From Colius striatus (taxonomy: Eukaryota; Chordata; Aves; Coliiformes; Coliidae): a stretch of 64,000 nt of DNA. The translations under genes were made by a program, and so were the position numbers. A model generated the notes under the pieces. It did no database searches, had not been told where the DNA came from, and worked only from the letters and a program-made list of their open reading frames with translations. Within the stretch, counting starts at the first letter, position 1; every line of letters starts with the position of its first letter. Location: assembly GCF_028858725.1 (NCBI RefSeq), contig NC_084767.1:6933501-6997500 (forward strand). Direction: 5' to 3'. Shown here piece after piece: positions 38,095-51,228 of this stretch.

Positions 38095-39483
38095 AGTGAA
38101 GGCTTGAGGGAATGGCTGCAGGTATGTTGGATTTTTTTGTAGTTGTTTTTGCTTACATGCATCTGGTACTCTTTGAGGATCAGGTTCAGAACTACTGTCT
38201 TGTTCTTTCTTTTGCACTGTTACATTGTCTTGAGAAAAGTTCAGGAGAAATTGCCGTGTTTGCTTAGGTATTACAGACTGAATTTTTTTGGTGTATAATG
38301 GTTTAAGCTGCTTAAATAAAAGGAGTCTTAAGGAATATATATTTTTTTCCTGATTGCTTAATACTTCTGACTTCCAAGTTGTAAAATGAGTTGACTCTTG
38401 AGGTGTGAAGCTTTATGTTTTTGCCATGTGCTTGCTGGTGTGCTGGTGGAACCTCAGTGACTACTGAGGTTGTGAGACCTTTTGTGGAGACTTAGCAGGA
38501 CCTCTAAGTGCTGGACATATCATTTTTGCTATTAGAAACACGGGTCTTACAGGTAATCTAATTGATGCATGTGCTGTTCTGAGCTGGTGTGTTTTATGGC
38601 TATAAATGTGTCTCTATTATGATTTCTAGTTGGACCATTATTTCTGTAACTGCTCACAGATAATTTGTATTAGTATGTCATCACACTCTGCCTGCTCCCT
38701 GTAGTTCCCTTTATTCAGACCAGATGAATAAAATCAATAAGGTTCCTCATGACTTTTAAGTGAGGTTCAGGGTCATCATCATAGCATGGTATCCAACCAC
38801 AGCCTGTAACAAGCACAAAGGTGCTACAGGTGATGTGCATGAAAACTGTGGAGGAATTTTCTAGGTGGTAGTTACACTTCTTTTATAGACCTAAGTCTTA
38901 AGAAAACATTTTTGTTTTGGTTTTGTGCTGGGAAGGAGCTATGGATGGAGAGTTCTGAGCACCTCAACCTCTTCCTTCAGGTGGGGAAAAAACCCACCTC
39001 TCTTCCTTAGCCTTGTTTCCTGAGGTAGAAGCAGCTAGCAATCATCTCCATGCTTACAAAGCCAATAGCTATTTTTTGAGCATACTCTTTTTCTCTCCAA
39101 AAGGAACAAACAACGCAGTGTAGATGTTGATGGCTTCTAGTAATGCATTAAGCAATGTAGCTTAACACGTGATAATTATGTGAACAGACTGAGAATGGAT
39201 GGAATTTGTGTAAAGCTAAGTGTTTTTTCTGGACAAGTGAGCCACAGATACTGGCTTGGGAATAAGCCTACTCTAGCACCTAGCCCCAGTGCAGGCAATC
39301 ATAGCTATTTCTGGGGGAGTTCATCAAGCCTATTCTTGAGACCAGCCCATTAGGGAAAGCGTACTATCATGTTAAGTGACCTGTTCTTGGGTTTAACCAT
39401 TTCATCATGAGAAAGGCAATTTTGTGTGTGTGTGCTGCAGTGGTTTTTTTAATTATTATTTGCTTGGTTTTAATTTTGTTATT

Positions 39484-39505
39484 TGTTTTGTTTGTTTGTT
39501 TGTTT
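39484..39505 (+). repeat. (GTTT)n simple repeat
   Basis: A short run of about five GTTT units inside a longer T/G-rich stretch (39460-39520). Confidence 0.85.
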
Positions 39506-41072
39506 AATTTTTATCTTGGCACTGAAAAGAGAAGATCTGTAATAGACTTTAAGTGAAGCAAGGCAGCAAAGACTATTTACAGCAGCCTTTCCTCTTTGAC
39601 TGTTGCTAACTTGGGAGCTGCAGTGTTCACTTTGACTTAGAAGTGTATGTGTGAGGCTGAGAGCTCCTTCTTGTGACTAGGGCTTTCTGGAGTTGCTGCA
39701 ACAAAGATGATGAATGATGAAGGAAAATTCCCGCGTTTTCAGAAATAGGCCATTTGCTACGCGAGCTGTTTCTCTGCAAAGCTGCCACAGGAGGTCACTA
39801 TTGTCCCATTTAACTGCAGCTCTGGTTTATCAGCTTTCTCAGAACAGATGGCACATTTGTTAGACTTCATTGAATATATTTTTTAGTTTATTGAAGCGCG
39901 AGGTAATTTCATGTTTGCAGGTAGAAGCAGATAGGTAGTTAAAAATTTATAATGTTTATTATTTCTTATGTATTTCTATTGATGGAAACATCAAAGCAGC
40001 TGATTTATCTTCATTTGACAATTTGATAGACACATACTAATGGTGTGAGGAGAATGTTCATTTCCCCTCTGATGTAATACCTGTAGAATACATGATATTT
40101 AGTTAGTAGTGTATATCCATCACTTGCTGGATGGTACCTGACGAGCCTGTCATTAAGATTTAAGGTGTGTTTTTTTACATGGAGGTTAGGATGCTGGAGG
40201 CAATACAATCATTTGGGGTGGTAGGGGCGGTGGTGTGGAAATCTGTCTGCTTGTCCCTTCTGTACAGGATAGCTGAGAAGCTATTATAAAGGTTCAGAAT
40301 CTGAAAATTTGTGTGGCTTCAAACAAGTTGCTTCATTGTAATTTTCTCAAATGTTAAGAAGAAAATTGTGACCACAGCTGGCTTGGAATTTTTCTTGTAA
40401 AACAGATGTTTTGGGCTAGAAAATACTACAAAGGATTTTGTTTTATTTATCTAATTAAAATACAAACAATCTCTTTTAATAATGTGTGATATTTCTATTT
40501 AAAACAGAACATTTATCTACCTCATTTGGAAGTGCCACTTGGTTATACACGATGATGGAAGTGCATCAGTAAAGCAGCCACAAACGAAACATCAGTCTTC
40601 TCATTCTGCCTCTTGACGCCCTGGAAATCTTAGTGTGTCATTTTCACTTACTACAGCAGATTGCATAAGCATTGCAAAGAAATGCAGCAAATCCTGAAAT
40701 ATACTTTCGACCCCTTGTCTTTTGACCCTGACACCCATGTTGGCCCTGGAAATAAAATCCTGGCAGTTTTGCTTGGTTCAGTAAAAGGCAAGTTTGCAGA
40801 AATGGACAGGAAATCCATTCCCACTCTGTAGATTTATCACAAAAATGCCTAAAGCAAAGAGCAAAGTAAGTTTGCTTTATTGGAGACAAACTCACACCTT
40901 TGCTCTTTCAAAGACCCTGTTTACAAGTTAAAGCCACGGCTCAGTCTGTCTTTCTTCTTAAACTACCAATCTATAGGTGCTGCCTGGAGGCACTTGCAAA
41001 GCAAAAAATCAGGAGATATCCTGCTGCTATCATGGTCGAATAGAAGCGCTTGATGTTCTGAATATAGAATGA

Positions 41073-41612
41073 TTGTGTTTCAGTAGTCTGAAAGCCTGGA
41101 GAGCTAAAGCTGAAATGATGGCACATGTGTGCTGTCACCAGCAAAACCTGATTGGTGTGCATAGGAAAAGTCCAATTGAAGTTATCCAGACCAATACAAA
41201 TCTTTCTGGTGCAAAATGCATTCCCAATAAGCCCGTTAATGGACTGTATCATAAAAAGATTTCAAAAAGGTCAGTTGAAATGACTCTTTATGTTATCTTC
41301 CTCAAAGTCTCTGCCTACGCTTGGAATAGAGTTGTGTTTGAAAATGGTGTTGAGGCACAGTTTGAGTTCAGCTCTTGCTGTTCCATTACGACAATGATTT
41401 GGCAGCCTGGCAAGAGCTTGGATGAGATGTTAGGAGCTATGTTTTTCTCTTGGAGGAAGAAGGGAAGGGATTTACTTTTGTTATATTTAAACAAAATGCT
41501 ATCTGGCACAGGGTGCTTTGCTTTTATTATTTTTTTTATTATTTTTGGGTTTTTTCACCCCCTTAGTATGTCTGGCTTTGTGCTAAATATTTTTCTGTGT
41601 TACAGGTCATAG
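41073..41612 (+). other. Longest open frame in the gene-free region, probably not a gene
   Basis: A 179-codon open frame begins with an in-frame TTG rather than an ATG and has a hydrophobic C-terminal third rich in F and I, encoded by the T-rich run around 41520-41560. I recognise no domain. There is no promoter, splice partner or poly(A) signal in an obvious position, and other open frames overlap it on the minus strand. Chance is the simplest explanation; a conserved element or a lineage-specific transcript cannot be excluded. Confidence 0.2.
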
Positions 41613-44600
41613 ATGACATAGAATCCACCTTGACTTGCTTTTAATCTGTTTTCGGCGTGACATTCCTTCTCAGAATAGATCTGATCTTCTATTTGTAGGG
41701 GGCAGAGTTAAATGAAATTATTATAGATTATGCAACAGGCCTAGCAACACAAGCATGTTATAAGCACATTAAAAGAAATTGCCTGCTGTCACATCGTGGC
41801 TGTGAAAGTAAACGAACAGAGGGTAGAAGGTGATGGAGGAATAAAGGTGCAGATTTGTTAGGCTTGCTAGAAAGTGAATGCAGCAAGCTTGTAGTACACT
41901 TGGGAAGAAAATACAAGTATTATGATACCCAATTCCAGACTCTGTTTGCTGCAAATGATAGATTTATATTTAGGCAGTCTAAGAAAATTCTAAGCGGTAG
42001 TTATTTGTTAGGAACGCAGTTAACTTGTCTGTTTTCCTCTAGATACAGTTGTTGATGCAGTTTCTGTTATGAAACTCCATTTTAAATATAGAAACTTATA
42101 TATCAAAAAGAAATAAAAATTTGTCATTTCCCTTTCTGTGTAGCAAAAGGCTGTTTACATTGTTCTCAAGCTGTTCCCTCTTTGCAGAAGTTGTTATTAC
42201 AGTTACAGTTATTACAGGCACCGCTGGTGGCGAGGACTACCAAAAAGAAGAAAAGCTACAACATTGTTATTCGTGGAAGCTGATGACAGCTGATCTTTGT
42301 ATTACCTCTTTATGGCTGGTTCTACATCATGGCTCACTTTGTGTGTTTAGTACATCCTCAGTTATGTCCTGGAATTTGTCTTTGCATTGAAAGATCACCT
42401 ACAAATACATTGGCAATGAAAGAGTATTGTTGCTATGCCAAGTTAAACATTTTCTCGTGACCAGGTGCTTTATTTTCAAAATCCTCTTGATGGCACTGGA
42501 GCCTTAGATATATATACTCAGACACTCATTGGAGTACCAAATCCTATTATCTAGGTTAGCTCATCTGTATTCAAAAGATCAATGTTGCATTATTACAAAG
42601 ATCCTTTCAAGTGTAAAAAGGATGGCACTTCATTACAGAAAGTAAAAGAAACTAATCAAACTTTCTTGGTGAAATCATTGACTTTTTTAAGTAAAGGGCA
42701 AATTTAAGAATTTGAAAGTCCGAAATGTAAGAGAGTCTTACAGTTGAGGCTCTGTTCTGCTCTGACTCAAATCTCCTGCAACAAAATTCCTGGATTCTCA
42801 CATAATCTGAAGAAGAAAATAGTGTGATACAGCTCTCCTGATGGCTTCCGATTAAGCCAAGTTGCCATTTGCCCTCCTAAAATCTGATGTACTTCATGGC
42901 TTTAGAGGACTGTCCAGTGTGCAAAGAGGGTCTTTATATGAGAGAGCAGATGAGATCATCTCTTTGTTTCAGGCGGTTGGGTGGTGCCATAGCACTGTGT
43001 AGATTTTCCTCAAACCTGAAATCAGTGGTCTTAATTTGAGTCCTTGTCTAGATTGTCATGTATGGTTGTACAAGTTGGCATAACAAATAATCACATATTT
43101 TATGGGGTTTTTTTTCTCTTTCACTTGTGAAGACAGCAAACAGTTGTGCAGTTCCCTGGTTTACTGCTGATATCTAGCTCTCCTATCTCATGCCTCTTAG
43201 TTGTAGCTTTCCAAATGCTTTTTTTACAGAAATGGTTATTACCACTTTATGTTGCCTGCAGATAGATACAGGGCAGAACCCAGACCACTGAACTTCCACT
43301 CTTCAATGAATTGGTACTGATTAGCAGCTCATCTGTGAACACCTCACTGTGAATATTTGTAATTTGTACTAGATTTACACATATTACTTTTTTTTTCCCC
43401 CCTCTTGTCTGATTAGGTGACTTGTGTAGCTCACCAGCACTGGCAGACCTTGCCATTGAAAATGCTGCTCAGAATCTCTTTTGGTGACTGAGTGCTCAGT
43501 TCAATTTCATGAATAAATCTCTAGCATCTGATCATCCACAGAAATGAGCATAAATGGGTTATGAATGCAGCCAAATCAAAATTCAGCTTTAGTTTACATG
43601 CATATTCATGAATGCTTCTTCCCACCCCTTCCTTTCTCACTGACAACTTGCATGAGTGTAACTGAGTTGCCAAAGTTCAGTGCAATACCAGATCTTGGAG
43701 ACACTCAAAGCAGAACAGTCTGGCCAACTTGTACCAGTTGCTACTTTGAACCTGAAGGAAGCTAGTTTAAATTCAGGACATAATTGGAGGCTTCTTGAAG
43801 TCATTTGGAAAAGATCGAAAATATGTCTTAAAAATGTGAACCAAGAAAGCAAACGCACAGAATTACTTCAGTGATACAGTGGGATTGAAGCAGACTAGCT
43901 TTCTTGGCTTCCAGACCCCTTGTTGTGATTAATAGTGAATAGCATCATAGTACCTACTCTTTCTGTGCTTCACAGATTTATTTTTTATCTTTTTTCTTTG
44001 ACTTTCAGATTCTCAAAAATGCCTTGTGATGCACATACCAGACTTGGTTAAAACAGGAATATTAAAAATTATTTTTGTGATATATCTAGGAAGAATTTGC
44101 AGGAAGATGTGGCTGTAAGGTGTAGTCTTGGATGCTGACATATCCACACTGAGCTAAAATAATTCTTCCAGTTTCTTCTTATCTGCTATTTAGTATTGAA
44201 ATTAGCTTTTGTGGCTAGATGTGTTGACTTAAAGTCTGGGCATTCATTTCCTCAAAATACATGTTTAGAGTCCCATTCTTGACTTTGGGAACAAAAGATA
44301 GTATCATCCTGTGTTTAAACTGCATCTGGATTTACAGCAGGGCATCTATCTCCATTTGTGAGCTGTTTCCTAAGTGTTGTGCTCTACTTTCTGACATTAG
44401 AACACTCGAGTGGATTCTTGTATTTGTTTTGCAGCTTCTTTTATTTTCCTTGCCTCCGAGAAGGGTGCATATACTCCTTGCATGAGAAGGAAGATGAGGA
44501 GAGAAAAATTCTTTCTGTAAAATTGGCTGCTATAACTGTGGTTAGTTCCAGTTGAATTTCTCAAAATTAGCTTCTGTAAGAGAAGTAAATATTCCTTCCC

Positions 44601-46910
44601 AGCCAATGTAGTTTACAGGTAACTATGTGAAAGGCTTCTCCAGGTAATCTGATTAAGATGAAATGAAAAGCCAAGGTAGGTCAAAGTAAAAAGACGACAA
44701 ACTAGCATCCAGTGGCTGTTAACTTTTTTTACATGTAAGGTCTATGTATCACTTGAAACACTAAAATGCTGTAGACTTGGGTGAGACTTAAGAACTGTAT
44801 AGGGCTCAAATTGGTTTTCTGCAACAGTGATATACTTTGTCCTAAAAGAAGGGTCAAGTTGTTCAAATAGCATTTTTTACGCTATGAAAAATTCATCACT
44901 AAACACTCAGTTTTCAGCAGCGTGTGTATCTTAAGCTGGTGCTGAATCATTAGGTTTTCAAGTTGATGTCACTGAATTCTCCAGAGATTTAAATTTTCAT
45001 GATGTGGCCAAAGCTTTGATGCTTCCTTGCTTTCCCATCTGCACATATAGGATTTAACCTGTGACACGACAGCTTGGTTTTACATGGAGCAGTGTTCTAT
45101 TTATTTTTTGTCTCTGTATTGCAGATCAACAATGATACAATCTGATGTGTGGTAGTGATATTTTAAAAAACTCTTCAATTAACAGAAAAGGCACTGATCA
45201 CACAAGCCACTCAAGATAGCTCTCCCTGTGGTGATAGACTTTTTTCTGGGAGTTAGCATATTCACATAAGCACACCAGTGCAGCCTTTGTCCCCTTGGTA
45301 GTATGTCCAATAAAGTGAGCCTGACCTGTTGCTGACATCTACAGGATTATGGATTATACATCACTTTCCAGGCTTTGCATTTGGTCAGGAGGGCATTACG
45401 TAACACATCTATTACTAATGAACAGGAAATACCCAAACAAAGGTGTTGCTTTGAATGGTGGATTCCTGTCGCCATTCAACCATCAGTGACAAATACTTTA
45501 TGAGTAGGAATACTCTGATGTAGTTTTTGGTAATAAATAAACCTCTAAGCTTGCTGGCATGACAAAATTGCTTTGGTGTATTACCTGTGCCTTCTAACTC
45601 CTTAAAACTATTACTAAGTGTATGTACTAAGTATATGTAAATATGTTCTGGAGTTCAAGAGTATAACACATTTTGTCTGGTGGTGGCAAGAGGCTCCCAT
45701 GATACAATTTACTTAGTTTATGCTCATAAAGACATTACATTTGCAAAGTAACTTTGGCTTTCTGACTGTCTGATAACTATTTAAAAATGGTTAAATCATA
45801 GACTATGTGAATAACTGTTGAATGAGGAAATAATGCCATCAAATTGTATTTATTCCATTGGATTCAGACCCCTAAAAATGGGCGTTGCTTGTGGTTTCAG
45901 TATGTGAAGTGCTGTTAACATGACCTACAAAAATCAGCCTGGACGACTCTATTTGTGGAGACAGACCTTTTTATACTTTTATTTAAGCCACTCATTACTG
46001 AACTTGTAAAGAGGTGAGAACATAGGTCTCGGTGCTGTTAGTGCTTCTCAAATGGGTGAAAGTTTCTGCACGTATATGATGCCATTTATTGGAGCCATAA
46101 TTTGTTCGTTCAGCTATAGTACGTGGTGGCACAAACAAGCAGTTAAGAAAGAAATTAGTCATCTCATTAAAATTATGTGCATCATAACCCTCACCTTGGG
46201 AGGTGTGGTATGGATTTGTTTTTGTCTGTATGTTCCCCATTATGTATCCAATAAATTGGAGTATAATGTGTTTTTTCTCTTTGGTTTCTTTAAAAAATAT
46301 TTTTTAATTGGAAAGGCAAAATTAACCAAACATCTCTGGTTCTCTGCATGCTCTCTGCTCCACTTACATCAGCTGAACATCGAACTCTATATATACAGAG
46401 CCTGGTAGGAATTTACAAATGGGGAATCCAGGTACTAAACATAAAGAGGTCACAGCAAGGTCTAGAGCTAAGCAGGTGACATTTTACCACAGTAAATGTT
46501 CACCACAGTACTGTGATCATTTTGGTCTGGTAGTTCTGTGAGGTTTTTAACTTTCTATCTTCTTGTCTAAGGATCAGAAACTAGTGAGATTTCACAAGGA
46601 ATGGTACTGTGTGTAAGATTTTTCTAAAGCAGAACCAATGTTTGGCAGCATTTGACAGCTAATTGTTCAAATATGCTTGTAAGCACACAGTTGCCAAAGA
46701 CACATTCTTTGTTGTGTCTTCCTTGTTTAAGCAGCTGAAAAAACTCTCGACCTAACCTAAAGGTAGCTGAGTATCTTCTTATAATTGTTGTATGACAGCA
46801 GTGGGTGTTAAACTGAGGGCATGTATTTTTAAGTGTCGCAGTTGCACCTGTTCTGTGGGAAGGTTGAACTGTCCTTGGCATCTACCACTACAAAACTCTG
46901 CCCCTCCTGT

Positions 46911-46945
46911 CATAGAATCATGGAATGGTAGGGTTGGAAGTCAGT
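46911..46945 (-). mobile_element. CR1 3'-end scrap
   Basis: TCATAGAATCATGGAATGGTAGGGTTGGAAG is the reverse complement of the CR1 tail (CTTCCAACCC...ATTCTATGA). Only about 35 bases are recognisable. It is either an extreme 5' truncation or the remnant of a longer decayed copy. Confidence 0.8.
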
Positions 46946-49900
46946 TCTTTAATTCCTATAGTTTCCTTAATTTTATTCTTTGAAATTCTTACCCAGGTTG
47001 AACTGGGTAAGATCAGACTCCAGTCTACCACTCCAAATAGTAAGCCTCTTTTCTTTGGGCCTATGGATCTTAATAGGCTGGTTTTTTATCTTTCTCTGGT
47101 GTTGGTCATTACCCTCTGTAATACTCATCGTGTGACCGAGGAACAGGACTAGCTGAAGATTCCTTTTTAAGTCTAAAGATTCAGGCTAATATAGCATAAC
47201 AGAAGAAAGAAAGAAACGAAACAGAAAAGATGGCTCAAATGAGTCTCTAATCAGATATACTGACAGAATTTACTACCTCATTTATGATGTGACTGCGCTC
47301 TGCTCACAAGTGGCTTGAGTTAAGAGATAACATTTTCCTTTAACATGAGCAATCATTCTAAATAGAACCATGAATTTTGCTGCTACAGTTTGAACCAAGA
47401 ACTGGAAAAAAGTGATTGTATTTTGTAACTGACTCCTTGCACTGCCAGTAATGTGCCCAACTTTCAGTGTCCATTGGGTGACTTGAAGTTTTCTACTCTG
47501 CATTCATGCTTCCCCATTGTATCTCAGATTGTTTCCTATCACCTTTCCACAGGGAATACTAAACTAGCTGCTTTGTGCTCTGAGACATTGGACAGCAACC
47601 TTGAAATAAATTACTGTTAATGTACTATTTGATAATTTGACTACTCTGTCCTCAGTTCTTCACATCAAGGTAGTAATGATCATCAGAGAAAAATGAGCAT
47701 AAATTAGTATTAACCTTAAGGAAAGAAAGAAGCATCTTTCCGTATGTGTTATGATGGGCTGACCTTCGGGTTTCCTAGTATTCCCTGAAACATATGGTAT
47801 TGGCAGTTATCAGAGATGAGATTTTGGATGAGCATTAGATAATTGTGGGGTTTGGTTTTGTGATATTTTGTTTTTGAGGGTTTTTTTTACCTTCTGTAAA
47901 CATTAGTAATGAATTTACTTCATAGGTCATGTAATTATATTAAAGACTAGAAATATGTCTTGGACTGAGATTTTATATTATTAACTGTGCCATTAGATAA
48001 GTTTTGTTAGAATATGTACAAGTGTAGTTAGCAATTACTAGGTTCTTGGTGGGCAAATATGGGAGGGCAGGAAAAACTACTTGCTCTCACTTTGCAGTGA
48101 CTGTATATACAGTTTGTAACATGATTTTCAAGTTACCTATTAGATGTGCTTTTATTCCTTACTTTTTTTCATGGGTATTTACATCTTATCTCTTTTGTTC
48201 AGGTCATGTAACCATTCTGTTACAAGTGTCCTTGGCACTCCTGCCCTAGAAATAAATGGAAGTATCCTGTTTGGTTGTTTTGTTTTTTTTTTCCCCTGTG
48301 GCTTCTATTTGCAATTTCTGTCACTGTTATATTGCAGCCTTAAAGGATGCAGGACTGAAATCCTATGCCATTTTACTGTGACTTATGAAGGCTAAAGTAG
48401 AGTGCACAAAGCTATCAATTGAGATTGCAAGTTCTTTTATGGGGCTGTTTTCTTTACGTTTCAACATTTTATTTGCTCACCAACTGTTTTGACTGATTCA
48501 TCATCTTCTGGTGTTGATTTCAAGAGGAATGCTGTGCTTCATCTATAGAGTGACACCAATAAAGGTGAATTTTATCTGAAGCCTGATTTTAAACATTTTT
48601 GCTACTCAAAGTAGTCTTACTTCAACAAATATTCTTCTTATTCTTCTACAAAAGTAGCAAGTTTTGAGGTCAAAGCATTTTTATTTTACCACTAATGCAC
48701 ACTATTACTGTGCATCCTTTGTAGAATATGACTATATTAAAAGAGGTACATTAAAAATACTTCTCTGTATTTTTAAACTTCTTTTTCAGACTTAGGCAAA
48801 TGACTAGTGGAAAATCTAATGAAGGCCAAGTCAGGATAAGGGGCAAGAAGATTTATGAGATTTCATAGTAAAATAAGCTATTATTTTGGTCTATTCAGAT
48901 TTTAATATACAGAAACTAATCCACTACCCAATATTTATTTTCCATACTTTAAAACGGGTCTTGATCTGCCTGACACCTCTTCCTGTATTCCTTTAGTGTT
49001 AATTTACATCCCTCTCCTGAGAATTAGAGCAGCTAACTTATGCCAGTGGTATGTAGTACTAGTGGGCTCTGTTGTGAGACAATTTGGTTTGACGAGCAGA
49101 ATATTTCTGTATATCAGAACATGAATGTCTTTATATTGGCTTTACTATTGGAAAGTACTTTATTTCAATAATAAAGATACCAAAAAGTTCAGTCTTTGGT
49201 TTCAAAAGGCACTCTTTGGAATGTTTAGGGTATTATAAAAACTATGTGCCTGATGGGTTTTAAAAACATTAAAAGCATGTGTATAGTTCATTTATATCAG
49301 ATCTTCATTTTGTTTAGCTATGCCCTTTCCTTGGTCTGTCACCTATGTGTCAGGGACTAGCTATCTTAGCATGCAGAAAAAGCAGAGGCCAAATCCTTAA
49401 CAGCTTAATTTTCTGTTTCAAACACATTGGTGAGGGGGTTTAGAGTACACTCCCAAAATAGCTTTGATTCCAGCAAAGAGCTGTGTCTGACTAAAGTTAA
49501 TTTTCTTCTTCGTTATGATTTTGACTCATGTGACCCTAACTATGTCTGAGTTTCCTCTTAATCCTTGCAAAAAGAAAAAAACCAACATGAGATGCATCCA
49601 CAAATTCTATTAGGCCTGTCTCCCCATCACTTTATCTCATTAACTGCTTGATCACTGTCAGAAAAAAAAAATAATCTTCCATTAGCTCTCAACTTCAAAA
49701 GACTCAGATTTTCAGATCAAACAGTCCTTCAATAGCTGTTTAAAAATCTTTAAATCCAAGAGGTTAACTTCAAAGAACACCTTGTGGGTGTTCTGAACCC
49801 AGTTGACAGGTAAACAGTAATTTATGACCAAAGATATGCATTAATGAAATGCCTTTAAATCACAAGAAATGTCTTACGCTTTCCCTTTTGATTCTAGTGG

Positions 49901-51095
49901 GAGATTCCTAGACTGACAGCAATGCAAGTGGATGACTTAATTAGCCATGGGGCAAGCAGTGGTGTTCTAGCATTCTTACAATGCCATTCTACCAATGGAC
50001 TTAAAAAATGCTTCATTTGGAGTGGCAAGGTACTCCAAATAATAAAGAAATAGCTGAATGGAACTGAATTTTCACTTACTTGTAGGCCTTTTTGTTAAGG
50101 CTAGTCAAATTTTATTTTGAGGCTAGTTGGCTGATGTATAGTGCAGCAACACTAACAGCTACTCTTTTAGGAGGTAATGGGAAGGAAGAGGAAAATCAGA
50201 TGATTTTATGCTCTTCCACACCCATTTTAAAGAAAAATAGATCAACTTTTATTTATTCCAAGACTCAGGAGGTCTAACTGTTAGGAATTGATTGTAGAGA
50301 GAACACACAGAACAAGTGGCAGTTGGGAAGAAAATTATGAGTCTTCCAGTACAGTTGTCCCGTATTCAAACCCAGCCTGTTTCCAAATGTTTGACTGAGA
50401 GTATCCAAGAAAAGAGAAGTGCTCTGGAATGTGGTCTGACTAAAGGAATTTATTCCTTTCCTCTGAGATTTAAACCCATCACCTGGTACAATACTGGGAA
50501 TTTCGGATGTTTTAAATTTCATGTCACTGATTCCATACTCCTAAGTTACTTTGGCAGTTTCAGCATCCTTGTTTCCTTCCATCACTTGTCCTGTGTGCTG
50601 TTGTGATTTAACCAGCTCGCATGATCCCCTTCTGAAACAGCTTCAGTTCTGTGGTAGGCAGGTATCTCCTTTCTGGTCACAGATCTGTTTTAAAGTTTGT
50701 TAAACTTTTTTTCTAAATAGTAATTAATTAGAGACTTTTAGAAATAAAGAACTCTGCATTGTCCTAGATTACCCCTGACTAATTGATATTGGTTATAAAC
50801 ATGTGTTTGACAATGACTAAATCTTTCTGAGGTATCTGTTGCAGTGATTTACTCTTGAGATTCATAATTTAAAAAAACCAAAACAAAACAAAACACAAAC
50901 CAAACCACAAACCCAAATCACAAACACCTCACAATTTTGAGCATGCTTCATATCAAAGTTTAGCAGACAAAAGGTAAAGTTGATAAGGCAGAAGAAAAAA
51001 GAAATTGTTGACTAATAAAGACTGAGAAAGGGAGAGGCTTACTACTTAAACTGTCTATAATTAAGTGTCCAGCTATTCCATGCTTATTCTCAATC
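46946..51095. other. Gene-free stretch
   Basis: No exons or mobile elements are recognisable. It contains G/T- and T-rich patches (about 47850-47890 and 48280-48300) and an A/C-rich tract at 50871-50932. Confidence 0.6.
50871..50932 (+). repeat. A/C-rich low-complexity tract
   Basis: About 60 bases composed almost only of A and C with irregular AAAAC, AAACC and CAAAC words. It is the same kind of tract as in MAT2B intron 6. Confidence 0.75.
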
Positions 51096-51228
51096 ACAGA
51101 GTCATAGAGTCATAGAGTCATAGAATCATAGAATCATAGAATGGTAGGGGTTGGAAGGGACCTTTAGAGATCATCTAGTCCAACTCCCCTGCAGAAGCAG
51201 ATTCACCTAGATCAGGTCGCATAGGAAA
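51096..51228 (-). mobile_element. CR1 3'-end fragment with expanded octamer tail
   Basis: The reverse complement reads from the last codons of CR1 ORF2 (FL.DLI, stop) through the short 3'UTR (CTGCTTCTGCAGGGGAGTTGGACTAGATGATCTCTAAAGGTCCC) to an octamer tail. It is about 130 bases, severely 5'-truncated, and of the same subfamily as the copies at 57.9 and 62.2 kb. The tail has about six octamers: three of the GAGTCATA type followed by three GAATCATA on the plus strand. Confidence 0.95.

Larger units (their letters stand above)
38095..46910. other. Gene-free stretch, 8.8 kb
   Basis: No exon, RNA gene or mobile element is recognisable. It contains a (GTTT)n run and a 179-codon open frame (41073-41612), listed separately, plus scattered short open frames on both strands without known motifs. 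Composition is AT-rich throughout. Confidence 0.6.

Noticed and set aside
46052..46408. A 118-codon open frame with hydrophobic stretches that might look like a membrane protein.
   Set aside because: The hydrophobicity follows from T-rich DNA. There is no known motif, splice context or promoter, and the minus strand is also open over part of it.
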